DNA of 64,000 nt from Actinokineospora globicatena. GTDB taxonomy: Bacteria; Actinomycetota; Actinomycetes; Mycobacteriales; Pseudonocardiaceae. Positions 8,901-16,241 of this stretch are shown in pieces. Below the pieces are notes generated by a model, which had not been told where the DNA came from, searched no databases, and was given only the letters and a program-made list of their open reading frames with translations. The first letter of the stretch is position 1. The number at the start of each line of letters is the position of its first letter. The position numbers were made by a program, and so were the translations under genes. Location of the stretch: NCBI RefSeq assembly GCF_024171945.1, contig NZ_JAMTCR010000007.1:1-64000 (forward strand). The letters are read 5' to 3'.

Positions 8901-9968
8901 TCATCGTTGCTCGAACAGTTCGATCTCGGACATCGCCACGTCCAGGCCCTGCAGCGACCGGTGCACCTCGACGACGTGGATCTCGACCTCGGTGGCACCG
9001 GCGCTGCCGCCGATCTCCACCGTCTGCGGGTCGGGGGTGTCGGCGAGCGGCACGTCGAAGGTCTTGCCGGTGGAGTAGACGAGGTGCAGCTTCGCGGGCC
9101 GGTGGGTGGCCTGGAACGCCGCCGGGTCGCCGACGCGCACGATGGCTCGGCGCAGGTCGACCGGCTGGGCGAAGGTGAACACCAGCACCGGCGGGGTGGC
9201 CCCGGTCGGCGCGGCCCAGTAGGTGTTCTTGGCGTTGTCGGCGACCAGCACGGCCTCGTGCCCGGGGAGGGCGGCGGTAGCGCTCACCTTGGTCGGCCGC
9301 ACCGGGGTCAGCTGGGTGCTGAACTGGCGCTCCACCCACTTGCGGCCCGCCAGGACCTCCTGGTTCACCCCGCTGCGGAACCCGGGGATGATCGCGTACA
9401 GCACGGCGAGCACCGCGAGGAACGCCAGGAACACCCGGCGCAGCCAGCGGCCGATCGCCGCGAGGGTGCCCCGGCGGCGGGGTTTGCGCGGCTTGCGTTC
9501 GCGGTCCCGGCCGCGCCACCACTGCCACCACGGCGGCTTGACGGCCTCCGGCTCGTCGAGCGGACGGCCGCAGCCCATGCACAGCGTGCGGGTCACCGGG
9601 TTCCTCGTGCGGCACCCCACGCAGACGACGTCGTCCTCGGCGAGCGCGCGCGGCTCGGTGCCCTGGGCCTTGGCCCGCAGCGGTCTGGCGTCGGCGGGCT
9701 GCTGGGCGCCGAACTGGGTGACCGGCGGCGTCGGCTCGGCGGACTGCTGGGGCCCGATCGGATCGGGCGTCACCACCCCGCTCGGCCCGACCGGTGGGGC
9801 CGTCGTGGTGGTCCCCGCCGCCGCGGACTGGCGCGCGGGTTCGGTGGCCGGAACCGCCTGGGCCTGCTGCTCGGCGTCGGTGCCGGACCAGTCGAGGAAG
9901 CTGCCGCAGCCGGGGCAGAACCGGGTGGTGCCCGCCGAGCGCTCCCCGCACTTCGCGCAGACGATCAT
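8901..9968 (-). CDS. Zinc-ribbon, single-TM, discoidin-like protein in the eCIS operon
   Basis: This 355-aa protein has two zinc ribbons: CAKCG ... CPGCG near residue 4 and CVGC ... CMGCG near residue 115. A Pro/Ala/Gln linker separates them. A basic segment precedes one transmembrane helix (FLAFLAVLAVLYAII). The C-terminal domain is a galactose-binding/NADase-type glycan-binding fold (VLVADNAKNTYWAAP ... VVEVHRSLQGLDVAMSEIELFEQ). The start ATG overlaps the stop of the tail protein I gene (ATGA), so it is translationally coupled to the baseplate genes. The layout suggests a cytoplasmic zinc-ribbon part and an extracellular glycan-binding part. Direct association with the particle is inference. 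Confidence 0.86.
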   Translation of the reverse strand: MIVCAKCGERSAGTTRFCPGCGSFLDWSGTDAEQQAQAVPATEPARQSAAAGTTTTAPPVGPSGVVTPDPIGPQQSAEPTPPVTQFGAQQPADARPLRAKAQGTEPRALAEDDVVCVGCRTRNPVTRTLCMGCGRPLDEPEAVKPPWWQWWRGRDRERKPRKPRRRGTLAAIGRWLRRVFLAFLAVLAVLYAIIPGFRSGVNQEVLAGRKWVERQFSTQLTPVRPTKVSATAALPGHEAVLVADNAKNTYWAAPTGATPPVLVFTFAQPVDLRRAIVRVGDPAAFQATHRPAKLHLVYSTGKTFDVPLADTPDPQTVEIGGSAGATEVEIHVVEVHRSLQGLDVAMSEIELFEQR

Positions 9969-10537
9969 GAACCACTCCCGTGGGTGTGCTCGGCGGCCGG
10001 ACCGCCGACGACTTCGACGGTGACCCGCAGGTGCACCGGGACGGACTCGGTCACCGCGGCCCGCACCGCGGCGACGTCGACCGCGCTCGGATCGGCGACC
10101 CGGACCAGCACCCGGACCTCACCGAGGTCGGTGCCGGGCAGCGGACCGCCGTGCTCGGCGCGCACGACGCAGCCACCGCTGTCGGTGATCTCCACCTGGC
10201 CACCGGTCAACAGCTCCAACTGCCCGCCGATGCCCGGGGCGGTCCCGCGCCTGCGGTGGGTGGCCACGGCGGCGCCGACCATGTCGCGGCGCTGCTGGGC
10301 GCTCCAGGCCTCGTCGGACTCCACCGCGACCCAGGTGCACAGCCAGTCCAGGAAGTCCGGGGCGGCCAGCGCTGGGTCCAGGTAGTCGGCGAACGAGTCC
10401 AGCACCGCGAACAGCGGCGCGATGACCTCGTCCAGGGCGGCGGTGAACCGCTGGGTGAAGTCGTTCTCGGCGTAGATGGCGGGCAGCCGGTCGCCGATCG
10501 GGTGGCGGACCGGGACGTCCGCTGCCGCGGTGCGCAC
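9965..10537 (-). CDS. Phage tail protein I-like baseplate component (eCIS)
   Basis: This 190-aa protein matches the tail protein I / gpI-like family: LPAIYAENDFTQRFTAALDEVIAPLFAVLDS, then PDFLDWLCTWVAVESDEAW and RRRGTAPGIGGQLELLTG. In phage tails and eCIS this component sits in the outer baseplate next to the J/gp6 protein. GTG at 10537 lies 3 nt after the upstream stop, with GAGGAG as ribosome site. The expected neighbour, the gp6/J-like gene, is immediately upstream. Confidence 0.93.
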   Translation of the reverse strand: MRTAAADVPVRHPIGDRLPAIYAENDFTQRFTAALDEVIAPLFAVLDSFADYLDPALAAPDFLDWLCTWVAVESDEAWSAQQRRDMVGAAVATHRRRGTAPGIGGQLELLTGGQVEITDSGGCVVRAEHGGPLPGTDLGEVRVLVRVADPSAVDVAAVRAAVTESVPVHLRVTVEVVGGPAAEHTHGSGS

Positions 10538-10540
10538 GTC

Positions 10541-12475
10541 TCAACTCCTCGTGACTCGGACCTGGTGCCGGTAGGAGAACACCAGGGCGTCGGGTGGGAT
10601 GTCGATGCGCTTGACGTTGTCGCCGCGGGCACCGGTGACCGGGTCGGCGGCGAAGAGCAGGACGCTCTCCACCATCTCCACGCCGGTGAGCTGTTGCAGC
10701 ACCGCGAACATCTCGCCCTCCTGCACCGGTCTGCCGAAGGGCCAGCCCTCGCCGTCCGGGCCCCCGGTGACCGGGTTGAGGTAGTCGTGCAGCGCCTCGG
10801 TGGCGCGGGCGGCGAGGGTGTCGGCGACGACCTTGGGTCTGGCGCGCAACTGGGCGACCACGGTGACGCCCTGGTAGAACGGCGGTTCGACGACGACCCT
10901 GGCGCCGAGGCAGCGCCTGGCCTCCAGGGCGCGCGCGATGTCCTGGCGCATCCGGTCGGGCAGCTTGAGCGCGCCGAAGTCGAGTTCCCCTCGGTCGGGG
11001 ATCCCGGGCACGACCAGGACCCGGACCCCGTTGGAGCTGCTGGGGTCCTGGGCGCAGCGGACCCGGGAAACCTGCGGGGAGGCGCCCCTGGTGAGCTCCT
11101 CGTAGTCGTGGGCGGTGACCGCGCGGTCGAGCGTGCGCAGCGTCAGCGGACCGCGGATGGCGGCGTCACCGACCTTCTCGCCGTCCACGCCCCCGCTGGC
11201 GGGCTTGTGGTTGGTGACCCCGCTGACGAACGGCACCGGGTCGCGCAGCACGGCCAGCATGCCCCTGGCCACGTTGCCGCCCCGACCACCGCCGGTGCGG
11301 TACTGGGGGACGCGGATCGCGGCCGCCTTCGCGGGAACCGCGCCGTAGTAGCGGAACGCGCCGTCGGGCTGGCGGATGGCGGGGCCGAACACGACCTCGC
11401 CCGCGACCCGGTCGACGGTGAAGTGCCGGTCGTCCGGGCCGGAGTCGGCGAACGAGCCCACCTCGGTCCACTCCTGCCACCCCTGGTCGGTGCCGATCTC
11501 CACCAGCAGCGGGTCACCGGCCACGACCGGGCGGCGGGCGAGCGGGAAGCGCTGCCCCGGCACACCCTCGGACACCCCGACGACCTCGTCGCGCACCACC
11601 TCGGCGTGCACGGCCGCCCCGGTGGCGCCGATGGTGGCCGCGGTGATCGCCCGCAGGGTCGGCGAGGCCTGGTAGAACGGCTGCCCCGGCTCCGCGGCGG
11701 TGGCGCGGCACCGGATCCAGCCCGCGCGGTGCACGCCGACCACGGAGGCGGTGTGCGTCTCGGGCAGGTGCAGCTCCACGTCACCAGCGGTGTTGAACCC
11801 GCCGGTGGTGTCGTGGGCGACCTCGCAGGCGGCCCACCGGTCGCCGTCCCAGGCCTCCCAGGCCAGCGGCGGGTCGCGCGGGTCGATGCCGACACCCTCC
11901 ACCTGGCACTCCATCCGCAGCAGCAGCAACCCACCGGGCACCGCATCGGACAGTCCGAAGTAGACGGTGTCGTCGGGTTGCGGGGTGGTGCCGAACAGCA
12001 TCGGGTTGCGGTCGTCGATGACGTCGTCGGTGCGGTCCACCGGCGGGCGGTCCCCCGAGGAGGTGGCCAACCGGCTCCACGCGCACGGGCGGATCTCCAG
12101 GGTCTTCTCCAGGGTGAACACCACCGGGTCCGACACCTCGGTCCGCTGCGTCACCACCTGGCTGCCCGCCTGCACGAACACCGGGTTCTCCTGCGGCGCC
12201 GAGAGCCGGAAGGTCGCGGGCACCCGCGCGGCGGCGGGCGGGAACAGGGTCACGCCGATCAGGTCAAGGAAGCGCAGGTAGGACCGCTCCGGGATCCGGT
12301 TCACCCGGTAGATCAACTGGTCGACCATGAACGCGAACGTCTCGATCAGGGTCACCCCGGGATCGGAGACGTTGTGGTCGGACCACTCCGGGCAGCGCTG
12401 CTGCACCCGGCGCTTCGCCTCGTCGACGAGGTCCTGGAACCGGCGGTCGTCCAGGTTCGGGATCGGGATGCCCAT
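10541..12475 (-). CDS. Baseplate J/gp6-like protein (Pvc11/Afp11-type)
   Basis: This 644-aa protein has the putative baseplate assembly signature: PIPNLDDRRFQDLVDEAKRR near the N-terminus, CPEWSDHNVSDPGVTLIETFAFMVDQLIYRVNRIPER, and a C-terminal J-domain (VVEPPFYQGVTVVAQLRARP ... EGWPFGRPVQEGEMFAVLQQLTGVEMVESV). Such proteins form the baseplate wedges that trigger sheath contraction. The start ATG overlaps the gp25 stop. Length and motif order are normal for the family. Confidence 0.95.
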   Translation of the reverse strand: MGIPIPNLDDRRFQDLVDEAKRRVQQRCPEWSDHNVSDPGVTLIETFAFMVDQLIYRVNRIPERSYLRFLDLIGVTLFPPAAARVPATFRLSAPQENPVFVQAGSQVVTQRTEVSDPVVFTLEKTLEIRPCAWSRLATSSGDRPPVDRTDDVIDDRNPMLFGTTPQPDDTVYFGLSDAVPGGLLLLRMECQVEGVGIDPRDPPLAWEAWDGDRWAACEVAHDTTGGFNTAGDVELHLPETHTASVVGVHRAGWIRCRATAAEPGQPFYQASPTLRAITAATIGATGAAVHAEVVRDEVVGVSEGVPGQRFPLARRPVVAGDPLLVEIGTDQGWQEWTEVGSFADSGPDDRHFTVDRVAGEVVFGPAIRQPDGAFRYYGAVPAKAAAIRVPQYRTGGGRGGNVARGMLAVLRDPVPFVSGVTNHKPASGGVDGEKVGDAAIRGPLTLRTLDRAVTAHDYEELTRGASPQVSRVRCAQDPSSSNGVRVLVVPGIPDRGELDFGALKLPDRMRQDIARALEARRCLGARVVVEPPFYQGVTVVAQLRARPKVVADTLAARATEALHDYLNPVTGGPDGEGWPFGRPVQEGEMFAVLQQLTGVEMVESVLLFAADPVTGARGDNVKRIDIPPDALVFSYRHQVRVTRS

Positions 12476-12942
12476 CAGCTGACCTCCCGCGCGGGCGCGG
12501 CGATGGCGCGCTGGTCGACCTCGGCCGGCCGGTCACCCGGCTGCGGCACCGGGTCGTGGGTGGGGATGACGTAGAACGGGAACACCAGGTTGCGCGGGTC
12601 GTTGCGGTCGCGCAGCGTGTAGCGGATGTCGATGAGCAGCATGCCCTCGTCGACCGCGTCGAACCCGACCACCACGTCGTCGAGGGTGATGCGCGGCTCC
12701 CAGCGCTCCAACGCGATCCGCACCTCGTAGGCGATCTGCCCAGCCGTGGCCGCGTCCGCCGGGGCGAACACCAGGTCGTGGATGGCGCAGCCGAACTCCG
12801 GGCGCATCGGCCGCTCCCCCGGCGAGGTGCCCAGGATCAACCGGATGCTCTCCACGACCTCCCGGTCCCCGCCGACCAGCGCCACCGACCCGGTGGCGTC
12901 GGTGCGCACCGGGAACGCCAGGCCCCTGCCGATGAACTCCAC
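12475..12942 (-). CDS. gp25-like baseplate wedge protein
   Basis: This 155-aa protein has the gp25/lysozyme-like wedge signature: GRGLAFPVRTDATGSVALV, REVVESIRLILGTSPGERPMRPEFGC and a conserved EPRITLDDV strand. It nucleates sheath assembly in T4-like tails and eCIS. GTG start at 12942 with GGAGG overlapping the end of the PAAR gene. The tail after residue 130 is Pro-rich and may be a species-specific extension. Confidence 0.95.
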   Translation of the reverse strand: MEFIGRGLAFPVRTDATGSVALVGGDREVVESIRLILGTSPGERPMRPEFGCAIHDLVFAPADAATAGQIAYEVRIALERWEPRITLDDVVVGFDAVDEGMLLIDIRYTLRDRNDPRNLVFPFYVIPTHDPVPQPGDRPAEVDQRAIAAPAREVS

Positions 12943-12943
12943 G

Positions 12944-13225
12944 TCACCCTCCGATCAGGACAGTCGGGCACCCGACGACGATGGGCGCGCCGCACCCGGA
13001 CATGTCACCCATGCGGGCCGCGGGCCTGCCGCCGATCAACACCGTCGGGCAGCCCGGCGGCACGATCGGGGTCGGCGGGTGCGGTGGCGGCGGCGGGAAC
13101 GAGCAGGCGTGCATGTCCCCCACCACCGCCGCGGGTTTGCCGCCCACGAGCACGGTCGGCACCCCGGGCCCGGTGATGGTGCCCGGATGCCCGGTGGGAT
13201 CACCGATCCGCGCCGCTGGTGGCAT
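12944..13225 (-). CDS. PAAR-repeat spike-tip protein
   Basis: This 93-aa protein has PAAR-type repeats: PAARIGDPTGHPG, GGKPAAVVGDMHAC, GGRPAARMGDMSGCGAP and VVGCPTVLIGG. Conserved His/Cys positions are suited to the zinc-binding tip of a VgrG-type spike. ATG at 13225 has an AGGAG site and begins at the domain. The gene follows the spike gene and precedes gp25, the expected order. Confidence 0.95.
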   Translation of the reverse strand: MPPAARIGDPTGHPGTITGPGVPTVLVGGKPAAVVGDMHACSFPPPPPHPPTPIVPPGCPTVLIGGRPAARMGDMSGCGAPIVVGCPTVLIGG

Positions 13226-13267
13226 CTCGCACTCCTGTTCTCGCGTACCCACTCCGGTGGCCGACCC

Positions 13268-15040
13268 TCAGTTGATCTTCACGATGCCGCCGCGGACGGT
13301 GACCGCGCCGCTGGCGCTGAACTCGGCCTGCCCCTGGCCCTTGACCGCCACCGTGGCGCCCTCGGCGGTGAACTCGGCCGTCGCCTTGACCTTCACCGTC
13401 TGGCCGTTGAGCTGCAGCGGACCCTGCCCGGCGTCGACGGTGATGCCGTTGGTGGCCTTCACCGAGATCTCCTTGGCGCTGGTGATCTCGATGACCTGCT
13501 TGGTCTTGTCCAACCTGATGACGAACTTGCCGTCGCCGGTCGCGACGGTGATGCCGTCCTGCTCCACGAACTCCAGCTTGTGCGCCTCGCGGGAGACGAA
13601 CCCGCGGACCGCGACCTTGCCCGCGCCCTCGTCCAGCACCGGTTTGGTGAACTTCGGCACGGTGTCCTTGCCGTTGTGCAGGGAGCCGAGCACGAACGGC
13701 GCGTCGAAGTCGCCGTGGTCGAAGCCGACGACGACCTCGTCGCCGACCTCGGGCAGCATCATCGCGCCGCGGTCCTTGCCCGCGCCCCACTGCGTCATCC
13801 GCGCCCAGCCGCTGGTGTAGTCGTCGGCCAGCCACGGGAAGGTGACCTTGACCCGTCCCAGCTTCGCCGGGTCGCGGATGTCGCTGACGATCCCGGTGAC
13901 GACGCCCCCGTGGCCGACCGCGCCGCCGCGACCACCGGAGGCCAGACCGTAGAAGGACCGTTCCTGCCTGCCGGAGACGGAGAACTCGGTGGTGTAGCCG
14001 ACCTCGTCGCTGAACAGGTGGCGGGTGTTGGTGAGCGTGTACTTGCCCCCGAACGGTTCGCCGACGTTGGCCAGCGCGACCTGGGCGCCCGCGCGCAGCT
14101 TCGGGTTGCCCCTGGCGACGCCGTCGAGTTCCACGCAGGCGCTGCCGTACTCGTCGGCCAACCCCTTGGCCATCGCGGTCGCCGCCGCCTGGGTGTGCTG
14201 GGTGGTGGTGGCCACCAGCGGCGGGCTGCCGAACCCGGAGGCGAGCTTCACCGGGTCGGCGCCGGAGACCTCGATACCGGCGTGCTTCGGGGTCTCGGTG
14301 GCGGTGATGGCCTGCTTGGCTTGGGGGTCCCAGCCGCGAACCTCCACTTTGGGCACTTGCTCGGCCGCGGTCACCCCGGCCCGCAACGACAGCAGGTTGC
14401 GGTGCGCCTCCAGCACGAGCGGGTCGGTGGCGGCCTTCGCCGACTGGTCCGGCGCGGCGGAGGGCTGTTCCGGCAACCGGAAGTCGAGTTTCTTGTCCAC
14501 CACGGCGATCTGCGCGCCGACGGCGTCGGCCAGCCGGGACAGGAAGTCCCAGTCGCTGACGTTGTCCTGGCCGAACTGGGTGTGCGGGGCGCCGCCGTAG
14601 CCCTTGACCTCGTCGATCTTGCCCGCCTGCAGCCCGGCCCGGGTGGTGACCTTGCGGACCACGTCGGCCACCGTCATGTCCGGGTACACCGCGACCCGCC
14701 TGCCGCGGAACAGCCGGTGCGCGTGGTCGTAGCCGCGGACCTCGGTGAACGTGCCGGTGCGGTCGATCTCCAGGCCCACGGCGGTGACCTCGCCGCTCAT
14801 CAGCGGCTGCGGGCCACCGGGGTCGGCGGTCTGGACCTTGAGCTCCACCACCGCGCCGACCTTGAACCCGGCCTTGCTCAAGGCGACCCCGCCCGGGTCG
14901 CGGAAGCGCAGCACGAACATGTCCGGCAGGTTCCTGCTGTCGTCCACGTAGGCCACCGCCAGCATGGACTTCACGTCGGCGGGCAGCGGCTGGCCCGCGA
15001 CGGTCACCACCAGCGAGTTGGCGAAGCTCTCATTGGCCAC
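13268..15040 (-). CDS. VgrG-like central spike protein (Pvc8/Afp8-type)
   Basis: This 590-aa protein combines a phage late-control gpD-like N-terminal half (FRDPGGVALSKAGFKVGAVVELKV ... VRGYDHAHRLFRGRR) with a gpV/gp5-like OB domain (VVTGIVSDIRDPAKLGRVKVTFPWL, then GDEVVVGFDHGDFDAPFVLGSLHNG). It ends in a C-terminal beta-helix of short repeats (VKATNGITVDAG ... AVTVRGGIVKIN). It forms the trimeric spike capped by the PAAR protein. Its start overlaps the LysM gene by 11 nt. No extra C-terminal effector domain is present. Confidence 0.95.
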   Translation of the reverse strand: MANESFANSLVVTVAGQPLPADVKSMLAVAYVDDSRNLPDMFVLRFRDPGGVALSKAGFKVGAVVELKVQTADPGGPQPLMSGEVTAVGLEIDRTGTFTEVRGYDHAHRLFRGRRVAVYPDMTVADVVRKVTTRAGLQAGKIDEVKGYGGAPHTQFGQDNVSDWDFLSRLADAVGAQIAVVDKKLDFRLPEQPSAAPDQSAKAATDPLVLEAHRNLLSLRAGVTAAEQVPKVEVRGWDPQAKQAITATETPKHAGIEVSGADPVKLASGFGSPPLVATTTQHTQAAATAMAKGLADEYGSACVELDGVARGNPKLRAGAQVALANVGEPFGGKYTLTNTRHLFSDEVGYTTEFSVSGRQERSFYGLASGGRGGAVGHGGVVTGIVSDIRDPAKLGRVKVTFPWLADDYTSGWARMTQWGAGKDRGAMMLPEVGDEVVVGFDHGDFDAPFVLGSLHNGKDTVPKFTKPVLDEGAGKVAVRGFVSREAHKLEFVEQDGITVATGDGKFVIRLDKTKQVIEITSAKEISVKATNGITVDAGQGPLQLNGQTVKVKATAEFTAEGATVAVKGQGQAEFSASGAVTVRGGIVKIN

Positions 15041-15797
15041 GGGAGATCTCCTCCAGCGCGGGCACCCGCAGCCGGGTGCCGGGGCGCAGCACCATCGGGT
15101 CGTCGATGTCGTTGAGCTCGGCGATGTCGCGCCAGAACCGCGGGTCGCCGTAGGCGGTGAACGCCACCGACTGCAGCGTGTCGCCCGCGACGAGGGTGTG
15201 CGTCGAGCGGACCGCGCGGGTGCCGGAGGTGGGGTTCTGGCCGCCCTGCTCGCCGGAGATCTCCTCCAGGTTGACCGTGCACACCGCGCGCACCGGGACC
15301 CCGGCCGGGGTGAACAGGGTGTACTTGGCGGTGACGCTGGCGACGTAGGCGGGGAAGCCGGTCATCCCGCCCCACTTGAACACCACCCACGGCGGCGAGC
15401 CCTTGCCGCTCTGCCTGCTCTCCTCGGTGGCCACGCAGCAGGTGAAGACCTTCTCGACGGTCTTGACCACCTTGTCGTCCATGGTGTCGGTGGCGTCGAG
15501 GAACATCTCCAGGGCCAGCTTGACCGGGTCGGCGCCCTTGAACTCCGGCGGGCCGCTCTTCTTGGCGTTGCGCTGCTCGTCGCGCTTCCACTTGGCGTTC
15601 TTCGACAGCGACAGTTCCTTGGGGTTGAACTGGAACGGGATGTCGTACATGAACGCGCCCGGTTTGGCGGTGCTGCCCGCCTGCGGTGGCTTGTGCACGG
15701 AGAGCTTGGCGCGCTGCAGGTTCGGCGGCGCGCCCGCGCCGTAGCTGGACGCGGCGGGCGACCCGGCGGAGACGAAGGTGATCGGGGAGCTCATCAC
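15030..15797 (-). CDS. LysM-domain baseplate hub protein (gp53/Pvc7-type)
   Basis: This 255-aa protein has the conserved N-terminal tube-adaptor region (MYDIPFQFNPKELSLSKNAKWKRD) and a C-terminal LysM domain (STHTLVAGDTLQSVAFTAYGDPRFWRDIAELNDIDDPM ... LRPGTRLRVP). LysM/gp53 proteins link tube and spike hub. The first codons read GTG-ATG; ATG at 15794 is equally likely, and either way the start overlaps the stop of the second tube gene. Confidence 0.95.
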   Translation of the reverse strand: MMSSPITFVSAGSPAASSYGAGAPPNLQRAKLSVHKPPQAGSTAKPGAFMYDIPFQFNPKELSLSKNAKWKRDEQRNAKKSGPPEFKGADPVKLALEMFLDATDTMDDKVVKTVEKVFTCCVATEESRQSGKGSPPWVVFKWGGMTGFPAYVASVTAKYTLFTPAGVPVRAVCTVNLEEISGEQGGQNPTSGTRAVRSTHTLVAGDTLQSVAFTAYGDPRFWRDIAELNDIDDPMVLRPGTRLRVPALEEISRGQ

Positions 15798-16225
15798 GCC
15801 CCCCGACCGAGGAACCCGTGGTGGGCCAGCTCCAGCGTCTCGGTCGCCACCTTCGGCGAGTCGGCGGACAGCTGCGGCCCGGTCCAGCGCACCGGCACCA
15901 CGTCGACCAGCGACCAGCGGGCGATCACCTTGCCCGCCAGCGTCCTGGCCTCGATGGTGGCGGTCTTGCGCCGGATCCCCCCGGCCATCCCGGCGATCCA
16001 GGCGGTGACCTTCGCGCTGTCGGCGGTGACCGGCCGGGAGAACTTCACGTTGCCGTACTTGATCCTGGTGGGCAGCTGCCAGACGAAGCCGTTGTTGCCG
16101 CCCTCCTCGCGCTGCTCCATGACGAACTCGCAGCCGAGCCCGTCGCAGCTGCTGAACGCGCCGAGGCTCTCGTCGTCGATCTTGACGACGTAGCAGACGG
16201 CGACGGCCTCCTCGATGCTGGTCAT
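15794..16225 (-). CDS. Second tail tube (gp19/Hcp-like) protein, tube initiator
   Basis: This 143-aa protein of the T4 gp19-like tube family shows CYVVKIDDESLGAFSSCDGLGCEFVMEQREEGG, FVWQLPTRIKYGNVKFSRPV and ETLELAHHGF. Injection systems normally encode a main tube protein plus divergent copies that start the tube on the spike. This copy lies next to LysM and VgrG, as expected for an initiator, while the main tube gene is by the sheath. Confidence 0.93.
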   Translation of the reverse strand: MTSIEEAVAVCYVVKIDDESLGAFSSCDGLGCEFVMEQREEGGNNGFVWQLPTRIKYGNVKFSRPVTADSAKVTAWIAGMAGGIRRKTATIEARTLAGKVIARWSLVDVVPVRWTGPQLSADSPKVATETLELAHHGFLGRGA

Positions 16226-16241
16226 CTCGCCCCCCTCGCTC

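Noticed and set aside
9980-15115. Rightward long frames across the baseplate and spike genes
   Set aside because: All overlap conserved leftward tail genes and show no recognisable protein features.
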